64,000 nt of DNA from NCBI GenBank assembly GCA_947172415.1, contig OX359200.1:4900501-4964500 (forward strand), given 5' to 3'. Both the position numbers and the translations under genes were made by a program. This document shows positions 20,383 to 31,195 of this stretch, piece by piece (positions within the stretch are counted from its first letter, which is position 1; each line of letters starts with the position of its first letter). The notes beneath the pieces were generated by a model. It searched no databases, was not told the DNA's origin, and worked only from the letters and a program-made list of their open reading frames with translations. This DNA is from Chondrosia reniformis. Lineage: Eukaryota > Porifera > Demospongiae > Chondrillida > Chondrillidae.

Positions 20383-22771
20383 AGGTAGGCCAGGGTAATT
20401 TCGGAAACACTTCAGGTATATTGTGTATGGTATGACAGCAAGTTCAACAAATTTCCTAAAACTCGCACAATAGGAGGACAAACCTGTCCTCTCAAGACGC
20501 ACAACTTTTCAAGCCAACAGCAATATCGCCGACGAAGAGCGCTCCATTTTCTTAACTACGCCGAAAAACATCACTTCCGGTTAATTTCGGAAACTAATTA
20601 CAAATAGAGGTGACGGTAAAAAACAATGTCGGATCACTCTGGAAAGTTCAAAAAAGGTAATATTTACAAGTCTGTTTGCAAAGTTGGGTCATTGGGAGCT
20701 GCAGATAAGGCAGTACCACTCTTCACTTACTTCAGGTAGGCAATCAAACCCAACACACTGATAGTGGTACCACCTCCAACAAGAGTCACACCCCACGCAG
20801 TCTTCATCATTATTAAAGCAGTCACCACAAGAGAAACAGTGCTCAGTGTCCTTGTCCTCTTCAGTCTCTACATCAGTGTGATCCTCTTCTTTATCAGTGT
20901 GATCCTCTTCTTCATCAGTGTGATCCTCTTCTTCATCAGTGTCTTCATGGTCAGTGGCTTTGGGTTTGGAAGCCTTTGTCCTTGCTGTGGATTGTGTCCT
21001 CTTCCCCTGTCTCGCTGCTTTTCTTCTTCCTTTCTTTACACATTTTCCCTTTGCAGCTTGCTTAGCCATTTTCTCTTTCTCTGCCTCCTGCATCCTCTGT
21101 AGTACTTCCTCTTGTGTAAGAGCTTCCCCAAAGTGGTGTATCTTCACACGCTGTCGTCTGGTGGGTGTTGGTTGCTTCTTTGGACGGAGGTAATTAGCAA
21201 AAAAATGTCGCAGCGCTGCACGGAGTGGTGTTACTGCAGTACTAGTACCACTGTGTGATGTGGAAGTTGCAGCATCAAATGGTATTGATGTTGCAATTTT
21301 GTGGCTCTGAATAGCTGATGGCTGCAGTGGGTAGAGACCACATTCCCGAAAGGCAGACTGGAAGTGACATGGCTTGAATGCGTTGGTGCAGAGAGAGTGT
21401 ACCAGGGATGGAAACACCTCTTTAGTGATGCAGGCTGCTCTTGTTTGCAGTTTGTATGTTTTCATGATAGATTTCCAGGCTGCCTTTGCGGGTCCGAAGA
21501 CTCCCACATCCAGTGGTTGCAGGACATGTGTGGTGTTTGGCGGCAAGCAGTACAGCCAGATGTTCTTTGCCTTGCATGTTGCAATTAGCTGCACTGAAAG
21601 ATGGGAATGATGCCCATCAAAAAACAGAACAACAGGACCAGTTTCCAGATATGGCTGCACTTTGGGGATGAACAACTTATTCATCCACGACAGAAAGTTC
21701 TCCTTTTCCATCCATCCTGATGGAGAGCTACCGTACAGTGCACCTGGTGGTCCATGGCGGGTCCATGAAGTGTATAGGTGTTTGCCCTTATAGACAATGT
21801 ATGGTGTTAGCATTTCACCAGTTGCAGAGCCACACATGTGTACAGTGATGTTCTCCCTGCCAGATCCACCACCCGTTTCATGAACCCACTTCGACCCTCT
21901 CTTAGCAAAGACGTGCTGTGACCCCACTGCTGTGTTGAAGCAGGTTTCATCGCAGTTCCAAATCCTGGATGCCATGTCTGGGTAGCTGGTGAGTTTCAGC
22001 TTCTTATACAAGCTGTCGATGTTCAGGAAGAAGCCAGAGATGGTGGTGGGGTTGGCTGAACTGGCTCTTTTGGTGGAGAGGTGTTGCGCTTTCCTGGAAA
22101 CAAGCTTTGGCCACCTCTTCAGAAACCCACTCCACCAGTCCCATCCGGGTCGGCCACTGGCGAAAGGATGATCTCTCTTTTGTGCGTGCAGGTAGTCGAT
22201 AACGATGGAGGATACAATTTCTTTTGTCAGTCCAAACCCTATTTCCTGCAAGACCTGGCAGCAATACACTATTTCTTCCTCTTCTGCATAGGTCAGCACT
22301 GTTGGTTTTCCTGCCCCTACCTTCTTAACCTTACCCCTTACGTGATCATGTAGTGTGGACACTGGAATGCCATATTTCTTTGATATGGCATTTATGGATG
22401 CCTTCCCCTTCAACCTTGCTACCTCCTTCAATGCAGCATCTAACTGCTGCTTTGACCATTTAGGCATGTCCCAGAGGTGATAATCAAATTACCGTGCAGT
22501 ACTCACTCAGCAATTCAAACGTTCCCGCCAACCACAACGAAGTTTCCGGTAAAAACCGCAAAATATGCAGTGACGTTAGCTTCAAAATGGCGTCGCGTCG
22601 ACTCTTGCGTAGTTCGTTTCGCGCAGTTTAAGTCTCGAACTTGAGAGCGAGTCAAAGGTAAGCCCGAATATTAAAACAAAGTTTAACTTAATCCTGTAGT
22701 CTTCAGCCTACAAGCATATATGTTGCACATTTCCGGAATTACCCTGTTTCCGGAAATACCCTGACTTACCT
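20383..22771. mobile_element. Pogo/Tigger-type (Tc1-mariner) DNA transposon with PHD-finger transposase
   Basis: Inverted ends: left AGGTAGGCCAGGGTAATTTC (20383-) and right, read from outside in, AGGTAAGTCAGGGTATTTCC (22771 inward), both continuing into GGAAAC. TA dinucleotides flank both ends (20381-20382 and 22772-22773), as expected for Tc1/mariner insertion. Subterminal copies of the TTTC(C)GGAAAC motif occur near 20575 and 22735. One intact minus-strand gene fills the interior. Confidence 0.85.
20689..22467 (-). CDS. Pogo-type transposase with C-terminal PHD finger
   Basis: A 592-aa single-exon ORF starts at ATG 22467. It has an N-terminal psq-type helix-turn-helix (about 1-48, with INAISKKYGIPVSTLHDHVR) and a CENP-B-type second DNA-binding half (about 100-135, GWDWWSGFLKRWP). 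A DDE_1 core follows, with D173 (WNCDET), D284 (VVLFFDGHH) and D320 (HVLQPLDVGVF). The D-to-D spacing of about 35 fits the pogo DDxD class. Next come a basic segment (about 450-500) and an acidic repeat of DHTDEEE units (about 510-540). The last ~48 residues form a Cys4-His-Cys3 PHD finger (CFSCGDCF ... CVGCDSCWRWYHYQCVGF ... WYCLIC). PHD fingers read histone tails, so targeting to particular chromatin is plausible but inferred. The intact frame suggests recent activity. Confidence 0.92.
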   Translation of the reverse strand: MPKWSKQQLDAALKEVARLKGKASINAISKKYGIPVSTLHDHVRGKVKKVGAGKPTVLTYAEEEEIVYCCQVLQEIGFGLTKEIVSSIVIDYLHAQKRDHPFASGRPGWDWWSGFLKRWPKLVSRKAQHLSTKRASSANPTTISGFFLNIDSLYKKLKLTSYPDMASRIWNCDETCFNTAVGSQHVFAKRGSKWVHETGGGSGRENITVHMCGSATGEMLTPYIVYKGKHLYTSWTRHGPPGALYGSSPSGWMEKENFLSWMNKLFIPKVQPYLETGPVVLFFDGHHSHLSVQLIATCKAKNIWLYCLPPNTTHVLQPLDVGVFGPAKAAWKSIMKTYKLQTRAACITKEVFPSLVHSLCTNAFKPCHFQSAFRECGLYPLQPSAIQSHKIATSIPFDAATSTSHSGTSTAVTPLRAALRHFFANYLRPKKQPTPTRRQRVKIHHFGEALTQEEVLQRMQEAEKEKMAKQAAKGKCVKKGRRKAARQGKRTQSTARTKASKPKATDHEDTDEEEDHTDEEEDHTDKEEDHTDVETEEDKDTEHCFSCGDCFNNDEDCVGCDSCWRWYHYQCVGFDCLPEVSEEWYCLICSSQ

Positions 22772-22829
22772 TACTCTATGTTGTATGTCGTCTATTTGTA
22801 TCAGTCATTACATTAACAGTGTAACTCCT

Positions 22830-23480
22830 TTTTCGGATGCGTTTCTATGTGCAAGTCTTTAAAGCGACTCATTACAGTAGAACGTTAAGAAACACTTTAA
22901 TTTGTAAAAAAAGATAATCTTATCACTATCGTGAATGAATTATTAGAATGCCTAAGACTACGGTCAAAATTATTTAACATTATAAGTCAGGTTAGGGGTA
23001 GCTTGAAAGGTGTAAACCTTACAAGCTAACATTATTAAAAGTAACGTGTGGAATGGAAAGATGGGCGTTTCTATGTGCGAATCTTTTGAGCGACTCATTA
23101 CAATGTTACGTTTATAAACACTTTAATTCTAAAAAGAGCTAAGCTCATCAATAGCGTGAATGAATTATTAGGAGGCCTAGGGCTACGTAGCTTAGTTCTT
23201 TAGAAACACTTTAATTTGTAAAAGAGATAATCTTATCACTATCGTGAATGAATTATTAGAATGCCCAAGGCCTAAGTTAGAAGTCAGATTAGTGATAGCA
23301 TGAAAGGTGTAAGCCTTACTAGAAAGATAACATTAGAGTTTGTTTAGAAACACTTTAACTCGAGCTTATCAGTAGCGTGAATGAATTTTTAGGAGGCCTA
23401 GGGCTGCGTAGCTTAGCTCTTTAGCTTATCCCTAGCGTGTACGTACGACTGCATGTGTTTCTATGTAGTATTCTTGCGGT
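22830..23480. repeat. Imperfect tandem/interspersed repeats right of the Pogo element
   Basis: Blocks recur several times: GTTTCTATGTGC, GCGACTCATTACA, AAACACTTTAATT, TCTTATCACTATCGTGAATG and GGCCTAGGGCTACGTAGC. Copies are seen around 22836-22980, 23064-23200, 23205-23290 and 23340-23430, partly scrambled. Non-coding. It may be the flank of the insertion site or a decayed satellite. Confidence 0.6.
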
Positions 23481-23765
23481 GATTAGTTGATGTAGACATT
23501 CTTTAAATCTATAATTATGGTTGGCAATAGAATGGAAGCGTTTCTTTGTGCAAGACTTCACTAATTTGTTGGTAATGAGGATATGCATTAAAGATTATTT
23601 AACAAAGTCTTGGCATCCCTCTTTGCTTGCTGGTTAGTACATGTATATTGTACATGTAGTTTGACTCTGGATTATTTTGAAATCTTAAAGTTATTAGAAA
23701 TTTAATATGTAATTTAAAGAAGTTATGCAAGGAAGGTAATTCCCAGCTCATGCTCCATAAAAAGT
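23481..23765. other. Unannotated stretch
   Basis: AT-rich, with no ORF, repeat or RNA gene that I can support. Confidence 0.4.
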
Positions 23766-24550
23766 ACAGAAACTAGAAACAATAAAAATTTTCTACAAAA
23801 ATAGTAAAGATGTAGGGATGGCACAAAAAAGCACAGAAACAAGAAAGAATGTTACACATTGAAGTATTATATAGCCATGCATAAATTATACAAGCAAGGA
23901 TGTTGCACCATATCCCTACATATATGGCAGCATTTTGCATGTTTTGCCTCCACTAGAAGCTGGTGTCTACTTCCCATGTACATAGGTAAACAGGTAGCCT
24001 TGGTCCATCCATTCTTATAGCTATATAGTGCAAACAAATGTTTTATTCCTTTGAACCACTTAAATTTTACACATAACGTGTAACAAACATCTTCTTTGCT
24101 CTACTCAAGAGAAATTGTGACTGTGTCCAAGTATACATGAAAAATCTAAGAAACTATTTTCCTACATGCTACGTATGCCTATTCTGTAAAAGAGCCTATA
24201 AGGAACTAAACCTGAAGAGAGCTTTGGATGAAGATATAGGAGTCTTTCTTCCTTCTCTTCCCATCTTCTTCTCCACTGTGTCAGACAGCCGTTTCTGGGA
24301 ATTCCACCCTTCATCAGTGATCCTGGGAGTCTTTGTCTGTGAATCCTGTTAGGGTACTGCAGCTTCATTTGCCCCAGTCCCTATGCCAATGCTGCCATAT
24401 ATGTAGGGATATGGTGCAACATCCTTGCTTGTATAATTTATGCATGGCTATATAATACTTCAATGTGTAACATTCTTTCTTGTTTCTGTGCTTTTTTGTG
24501 CCATCCCTACATCTTTACTATTTTTGTAGAAAATTTTTATTGTTTCTTTA
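23766..24550. mobile_element. Long hairpin element with about 150-bp arms and captured repeat in its loop
   Basis: The arm at about 23785-23935 (ATTTTCTACAAAAATAGTAA to ATATGGCAGC) is the reverse complement of about 24390-24545. It is related to the hairpin at 17086-17335 and shares GATGTAGGGATGGCA. The loop (23936-24390) contains a copy of the dispersed repeat (24170-24350) seen at 14880 and, inverted, at 58905, so one repeat has been nested inside another. Confidence 0.8.
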
Positions 24551-25330
24551 TAATAGTATCAGAGAGTACGGTAGTACTCTCTAAGTAGGGATGGCCGAAA
24601 AAAAACATGGCCGCCCTATTCAATGTATTATCAATTAACACCTCATAAATCAACAACGATGGGATTTTCGGTTGCATTCGAGTGTTTGCGGTCGTTTTTG
24701 CATGTTTTTCTAAACGCCAAAACATGTTTCGATGCTCTACAACCTTCGCAAAGTGGTAAACCCGAGATAGGCCAAATTCTGAAATTCTTCATTTTTTCTT
24801 CTTTTTTCAAATGAGCTAGCGCTAACATGCGAACTTACGCAGGTACATACAAATACTAAATCGTCATGAATGTTTCCGAACTAGGGAATAGGCTACCCTA
24901 GATTTCAACGCGCTCTATCCGAAGCGTGTTACTGTTGAAAATTCCAAATTTAGGGCCTCTTCGAGCGCCATTTTTTAATTAAGTTTCAAACTCTCTGTAT
25001 ATAAAATAAGTAACTCGATTTAGAAATATTTGTGGTACTGCCGCCACCCGCGATCGAATTTCTTAGTCGCTTTGCAGGGCCTACATACAGTCGTATTCTT
25101 AACGATTATGGACCCTTTAATATCCTAACTGACTGTTAAAGAACGGTAGAAAACTTACTTGACAAATTTGGGATCTTTTCGGACGCCATTTTTTTAATTT
25201 AGAGCTCTATTATATCGTCTATTCTGCTACTTTATTTCGAGTTTTCGCCAAGAAAACTTTCAAAACAAATATTAACAAGAAAAAAGGGGCAATACAAGTT
25301 AAATAAAAACATTTAAAAATGAAGTTAAAA
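24551..25330. repeat. Putative non-autonomous element with AGTACTCTC-type end
   Basis: Begins with AGAGAGTACGGTAGTACTCT, then AGTAGGGATGGC, the terminal signature shared with 17815-17850 and 50651-50690. The interior has pyrimidine-rich stretches and no convincing gene. The short ORFs at 24537-24828 overlap on both strands and are not supported. The far end near 25330 again shows AGTAGGGATGGCA. Confidence 0.5.
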
Positions 25331-25558
25331 GTAGGGATGGCACTATAACAGAGATTGGCACATCTAGAAAAAGTAACGAAACAAGAGAGTGATCATATGG
25401 TAAGGCTAACATTGCAGAAGTGGCATACTGAAACTTAACTATACACATCACTTCTATGTTTGGGCGCATCGATCCCTACTTCTAATATATCCATGATACG
25501 CCCAAACATAGAAGTGATGTGTATAGTTAAGTTTCAGTATGCCACTTCTGGGACAAGG
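25331..25558. mobile_element. Hairpin MITE
   Basis: The sequence about 25418-25468 (AGAAGTGGCATACTGAAAC ... ATGTTTGGGCG) is repeated inverted at about 25500-25549. The left part resembles 12790-12860 in the death-domain gene intron. Non-coding. Confidence 0.7.
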
Positions 25559-26017
25559 GACATTGTTCATGAAATAAATTAAAGGCCCCAGCCTTTATGT
25601 CCCTGTGTGCAAGTTACCAAATCGTCTCTAACCCTGTTGTTTATGTGAATGCATGCAAGCAACCAATGGTACTCCTAGCTGACACTCAAGGCAAGTCAAA
25701 TCTGCGGTGATTATTGGCTGAGATCCCCTGCATGAGACTGGAATTTTTGCTGATAATGGCATGCAGATGCATCATCTTAAGTCTATACTTAGGTGTGAAA
25801 AGGTAATTGGAAGGCCATGTATTTAACCTTATATGATCTGTAGAGACTACTACTCTATATGCAGCAGTTGAGAATTTCAGTGTGGCTAAAGTCTTGTAGC
25901 GTTTATACCTGATTGTGATTATTTTGGGAGTCATTTGCATCCGTATTATATTATATACCTCAGTGTGATTATCTTGGGAGTCACTTGCATCGGTGTATAA
26001 ATTTGTAACTTGCACTA
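25559..26017. repeat. Outer inverted-repeat arm (partner 30338-30795)
   Basis: From ACATTGTTCATGAAATAAAT to GTGTATAAATTTGTAACTTG, this arm is the near-identical reverse complement of 30338-30795, spanning about 5.2 kb in total. The same family makes up both arms of the palindrome at 28959-29800. It looks like a fold-back transposon family with about 450-bp terminal repeats. Confidence 0.8.
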
Positions 26018-26044
26018 TAAATAATATAATATAATATAATATAA

Positions 26045-26830
26045 TTAAATAATTCATATGGCTCCAAGAAAGGATCTAGAAACAAAATGGGCATATCATC
26101 ATAAAGTATAGGGTATAAAACCCGTTTTAAATTAAGGGATTTCTTATTTAGGCCTCTGTTTGTTAGAAAACGGAAGACAAAGTCTGCATATAAAAGGCTA
26201 TAGGACTATAGAAAACCTATAGAAAATTTATATTCAAACCATGTGTTATATTAATAAAAAATTTCAATTTGTCAGATAACTGTGAAACCAACATATGTCA
26301 TGGTACATGTGCATAGGAAACGTCTGGCGAAGTTTTGCTTAATTAAATGAGCAAAATAATCAAGATAATAATGAAGAATTCAAGGTTACAATTGCACAAT
26401 CTGATGATGTATTATGATGTTTCTCTAGTGCGTCACCAACACCTCTCGTATGTCGCTCATAAACATTTAGTGAATCTTGTGACGTTGGGAAAACGTCACC
26501 GCCTCGTTGCTAATGAAGATCATCCCTTTCGTGAACGGCTATGACAAGTCGACGCTCTCCTACGAGAAGGAGATACAGAATAAGCGAGTTGTAGCGAAGG
26601 TTAGATAAAGCGTATTTGTATACGTTCATGTTAAGTTTAAGCCAAAATTGTTGCTATATATTGATGTAAAATAGATAAAATAAATTCGTTTGGACGACCG
26701 TAGTAAAACTTTGGTACTGTAAGCTCCGTCATCTCTTCTCTTGTTTTCTGTTAATATTTTTTCCTATCGATTTGTGTACGTACGTATGCAGGAGTGTAAT
26801 TGGATACGTAGGGGTGGATTTGGATAAATA
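26045..26830 (+). repeat. Direct repeat copy A (partner 27965-28750)
   Basis: Nearly identical to 27965-28750, including AATTCATATGGCTCCAAGAA at the start and GATACGTAGGGGTGGATTTG near the end. Near 26513 a short frame opens at ATG (MKIIPFVNGYDKSTLSYEKE...) and ends at a possible donor (AAG/GTTAGA). In the second copy the ATG is lost and a base is deleted, so it may be a first exon in one copy only. I cannot identify it. Confidence 0.7.
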
Positions 26831-27964
26831 TGCGTGCGTGCAACACATTCATCCATGTTTGTATTCAGTATAGTGAATATTCGATAGATTCAACTGTATA
26901 TTTATGTACACATTCATCCATGTTTGTACATATCCATTATGGGTGTATGTATCCATGTTTTATATATGTAACTTAACTAGAAAAACGGTTTGGCTCATGT
27001 GTACCTATTACCTCATTTGGAGCATTTTAAAAGTCTTTGAATATGATTGTGTGTTCTGTTTGAGTTCTAGAGGTACATTCTAAGGCAAAGTCTACAGTTA
27101 GTAATTTGTGACTCAAGAAAACGTAAATGGGAGATTTCAAAGTTCATTCATTTGCCAAATTTAAAGTAAACATGCTCCTATGCAAATGTATAAATAAGGA
27201 AATGAAATAATCACTACTATCCCTTGCAGTTTCCCTACACATTAATTGCTCTACATAAGAGTATATATATACCGTATATGCGTACTCTGATAAGAACAGC
27301 AATGTTTACATTCCAATTACTAAATATGGAAGGTGTTTGACCACAGAACGGTTGGCATTAATTGCGACCGAGCAAAAGCAAATCGGTAAATATACGCTTC
27401 TCTTTTAAAACGACTTGAACAGAATATATATATATATACAGTGGATCACATGCATAATCACAGTGACTGGACATATCTCATTACTATTTTACTATAGTCT
27501 GATGTGCTACTTTCTAATGCTTTATTTATACCCCACTTTTCACTTGGTAAGTTTGTTTTGAAAGTTTCCTTGGCAAAAATCCAAATAACATTGCACTCAA
27601 AGAGAAGAACAGGAACACATGTAACTTGCACTGTACATAGCTATTTTATTAAATTTGTTGCTGATTTGTACATGTGAGGTGATAGGTGATAGAACATAGA
27701 TAGGGCTGCAGCTGTTTTTCAGTAATTTATATACTATAATACTTCTTTGAGATATATTTTACCCTACCCTCTGATATTACTGGAGTATATATATAATGCT
27801 CCCTGTTATCCCCCTATATATTTAGGTTAATTATGCAGGCTTAAATAAGATATATATATTAACTTAAATACATATTATGTATGCCTGAAAGATTATATAC
27901 AGTGCAAGTTACAATATACTAAGGTAATCTAATATAATATAAATAAATAAATAATATAATATAA
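26831..27964. other. Unannotated spacer between direct repeats
   Basis: AT-rich, with (AT)n runs at 27427-27440 and 27785-27865. No gene or mobile element recognised. Confidence 0.4.
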
Positions 27965-28750
27965 TTAATTAATTCATATGGCTCCAAGAAAGAACCTAAC
28001 AACAAAATGGGCATATCATCATAAAGTTTAGGGCATAAAACTCATTTTAAATTAAGGGATTTTTGATTTAGGCCTCCGTTTGTTAGAAAACAGAGGACAA
28101 AGTCTGCATATAAAAGGCCATAGGACTATAGAAAACCTATGGGAAATTTATATTGAAACAATGTGTTATATTAATAAAAATTATCAATTGGTCAGATAAC
28201 TGTGAAATCAACATATATCATGGTACATGTGTATAAGAAATGTCTGGCGAAGTTTTGCTTAATTAAATGAGCAAAATAATCAAGATATAATGAAGAATTC
28301 AAAGTTACGATTGCGCAAGCTGGTGATGTATTGTGATGTTCTTCTATTGCGTCACCAACACCTTCGTATGTCGCTCGGTACACACATTTTGAGAATCTTG
28401 TGACGTTGCGAAAACATCACCGCCTCGTTGCTAAAGAAGATCATCCTTTCGAGAACGGCTATGACAAGTCGACGCTCTCCTACGAGAAGGAGCTACCGAA
28501 TAAGCGAGTTGTAGCGAAGGTTAGATAAAGCGTATTTGTATACGTTCATGCTAAGTTTAAGCCAAAAGTGTTGCTATATATATTGATGTAAAGAAATAAA
28601 AGAAATTCGTTTAGACGACCATAGTAAAACTGTGGTACTTTAAGCTCCGTCATCTCCTCTTATGTTTTCTATTACTTATCCATGTGTGTACGTGTGCAGG
28701 AGTGTAATTGGATACGTAGGGGTGGATTTGGATAAATATGCGTGCGTGCA
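27965..28750 (+). repeat. Direct repeat copy B (partner 26045-26830)
   Basis: Second copy of the ~790-bp repeat, same orientation, diverged by scattered substitutions and 1-nt indels. The short open frame of copy A is broken here. Between 28751 and 28958 is an (AT)n tract and the start of the palindrome family. Confidence 0.7.
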
Positions 28751-28958
28751 AGCTCATGAGTTAATTGAGTATATATATATATATACTTTAGTCACACTGC
28801 TGTAGATTTAAAACATCATTGAAATCCTCAACTTCTGCATGGAGAATAATACTTTATACATGGCCTGCCAATCAACTATTCACACCTCTGTTCGAAACAC
28901 AAATGATACTGCTTATATATTATGCATATTTAAATACAATCAAGTACTACACAGTGCA

Positions 28959-29800
28959 AGTTACAAATTTATACACGGATGCAAGTGACTCCCAAAATAA
29001 TCACACTGAGGTAGATAATATAATACAGATGCAAATGACTCCCAAAATAATCACAATCAGGTATATAATTAAACGCTACAAGACTTTACCACACTGAAAT
29101 TCTCAACTTCTGCATACAGAGTAGTAGTCTCTACAGATCATATAAGGTTAAACACATGGCCTTCCAATTACCTTTTCACACCTTAGTATAGACTCAAGAT
29201 GATGCATCTGCATGCCATTATCAGCAACAATTACAGTCTCATGTAGGGGGTCTCAGCCAATAATCACCACGGATTTGACTTGCCTTCAGTGTGAGGTAGG
29301 AGTACTGTTGGTTGCTTGGATACATTCACCAAAAATAACAGGGTTAGAGACAATTGGGTAACTTGCACACAAGGCTCATTATGAAATAAATTAAAGGCCC
29401 CAGCCTTTATGTCCCTGTGTGCAAGTTACCCAATTGTCTCTAACCCTGTTATTTTTGGTGAATGTATCCAAGCAACCAACAGTACTCCTACCTCACACTG
29501 AAGGCAAGTCAAATCCGTGGTGATTATTGGCTGAGACCCCCTACATGAGACTGTAATTGTTGCTGATAATGGCATGCAGATGCATCATCTTGAGTCTATA
29601 CTAAGGTGTGAAAAGGTAATTGGAAGGCCATGTGTTTAACCTTATATGATCTGTAGAGACTACTACTCTGTATGCAGAAGTTGAGAATTTCAGTGTGGTA
29701 AAGTCTTGTAGCGTTTAATTATATACCTGATTGTGATTATTTTGGGAGTCATTTGCATCTGTATTATATTATCTACCTCAGTGTGATTATTTTGGGAGTC
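28959..29800. repeat. Near-perfect palindrome, about 400-bp arms
   Basis: The left arm (GTGCAAGTTACAAATTTATA onward to about 29372) is mirrored by 29413-29800, with a loop of about 40 bp around AAATTAAAGGCCCCAGCCTT. The arms are the same sequence as 25559-26017 and 30338-30795. The arms are highly similar, so the palindrome is young or is maintained by conversion. An assembly artefact is possible. Confidence 0.85.
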
Positions 29801-29889
29801 AATATATATATATATATGAATCATGTCTAATTATAATCAATATAGTTAGCAAATGAACTCTCAAACAAGTGTTTCATTGAACATAATGT

Positions 29890-30310
29890 TAATGTCATTC
29901 ATACACCTCCAGGAGAGTGTTAGTATAGGTAGAGACTGGGGCGTCACTAGTATTAACCACTAGAACAAAACAAAGATTCGAAGCTATTGGATTTAATTAC
30001 ATTCATACACCTCCAGGAGAGTGTTAGTATAGGTAGAGACTGGGGCGTCACTAGTATTAACCACTAGAACAAAACAAAGATTCGAAGCTATTGGATTTAA
30101 TTACATTCATACACCTCCAGGAGAGTGTTAGTATACGTAGAGACTGGGGCTTCACTAGTATTAACCACTAGAACAAAACAAAGATTCGAAGCTATTGAAT
30201 TTAATTACATTCATACACCTCCAGGAGAGTGTTAGTATACGTAGAGACTGGCATCACTAGTATTAACCACTAGAACAAAACAAAGATTCGAAGCTATTGA
30301 ATTTAATTTT
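29890..30310 (+). repeat. Tandem repeat, about 107-bp unit, 4 copies
   Basis: Units beginning ATTCATACACCTCCAGGAG and ending GCTATTGGATTTAATTAC start near 29899, 30001, 30107 and 30208. They are nearly identical, with a few single-base changes and a 3-bp deletion in the last. It lies between (AT)n tracts at 29803-29817 and 30310-30330, inside the fold-back repeat mosaic. Non-coding. Confidence 0.9.
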
Positions 30311-30337
30311 TATACATATATATATATATGTAGTACT

Positions 30338-30795
30338 ACACAGTGCAAGTTACAAATTTATACACGGATGCAAGTGACTCCCAAGATAATCACACTAAGG
30401 TATATAATATAATACGGATGCAAATGACTCCCAAAATAATCACAATCAGGTATATTAAAAACTTTAGCCACACTGAAATTCTCAACTGCTGCATACAGAG
30501 TAGTAGTCTCTACAGATCATATAAGGTTAAACGCATGGCCTTCCAATTACCTTTTCACACCTTAGTATAGACTTAAGATGATACATCTGCATGCCATTAT
30601 CAGCAAAAATTCCAGTCTCATGCAGGGGGTCTCAGCCAATAATCACCGCAGATTTGACTTGCCTTGAGTGTGAGCTAGGAGTACCATTGGTTGCTTGCAT
30701 GCATTCACATAAACAACAGGGTTAGAGACGATTTGGTAACTTGCACACAAAGGACATAAAGGCTGGGGCCTTTAATTTATTTCATGAACAATGTC
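30338..30795. repeat. Outer inverted-repeat arm (partner 25559-26017)
   Basis: Reverse complement of 25559-26017, ending at TTTCATGAACAATGTC. Immediately after it (30796-30888) is a short unidentified GC-richer stretch, then the duplicated left flank of array 2. Confidence 0.8.
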
Positions 30796-30888
30796 AGCAA
30801 GACCAAGAAATGCGGCGAAATGTGCCAGACCCACTTTAAGCAGGCGGCAGCCATTATTGTGGAAGTGGGGCTGGGCACGAGACTAATT

Positions 30889-31195
30889 TATATAAGGCGA
30901 GTCAAGAAAATAAGAGGCATTACCTTCAAGAAGCGAGTCCAATAAAATAGACTGACGATCGTTACCTTCAATATGGTAGGAGTGACACTGTCAGCATTGT
31001 AGATGTAGTTCAGTTCTGACACTTAAATCTTATATGAAAATGTCAAATATTTTAAAAGTGCCGTCTAGAGCTATCATCTCTTTGATTGTAATAATTTCCT
31101 TCTGTTTCCATTAAATTATTCATATATTCATATATGAATATCTAGTTCAAATTCCTGAAGTTTATGACCAATTAAAATTCATATACGAGACTTAC
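30889..31195. repeat. Left flank of array 2 (copy of 88-383)
   Basis: Matches 88-383, including ACGATCGTTACCTTCAATAT and AAGTGCCGTCTAGAGCTATC, and leads into the array at TTACTTTATTGACTGAGTTG. It marks the start of duplicated unit 2. Confidence 0.85.

Noticed and set aside
20632..20664. Short plus-strand ATG frame (MSDHSGKFKK) ending at a GTAATA
   Set aside because: Within the Pogo left end; too short and without a downstream exon.
20764..22353. Several plus-strand ORFs opposite the Pogo transposase
   Set aside because: Antisense shadows of the intact 592-aa transposase.
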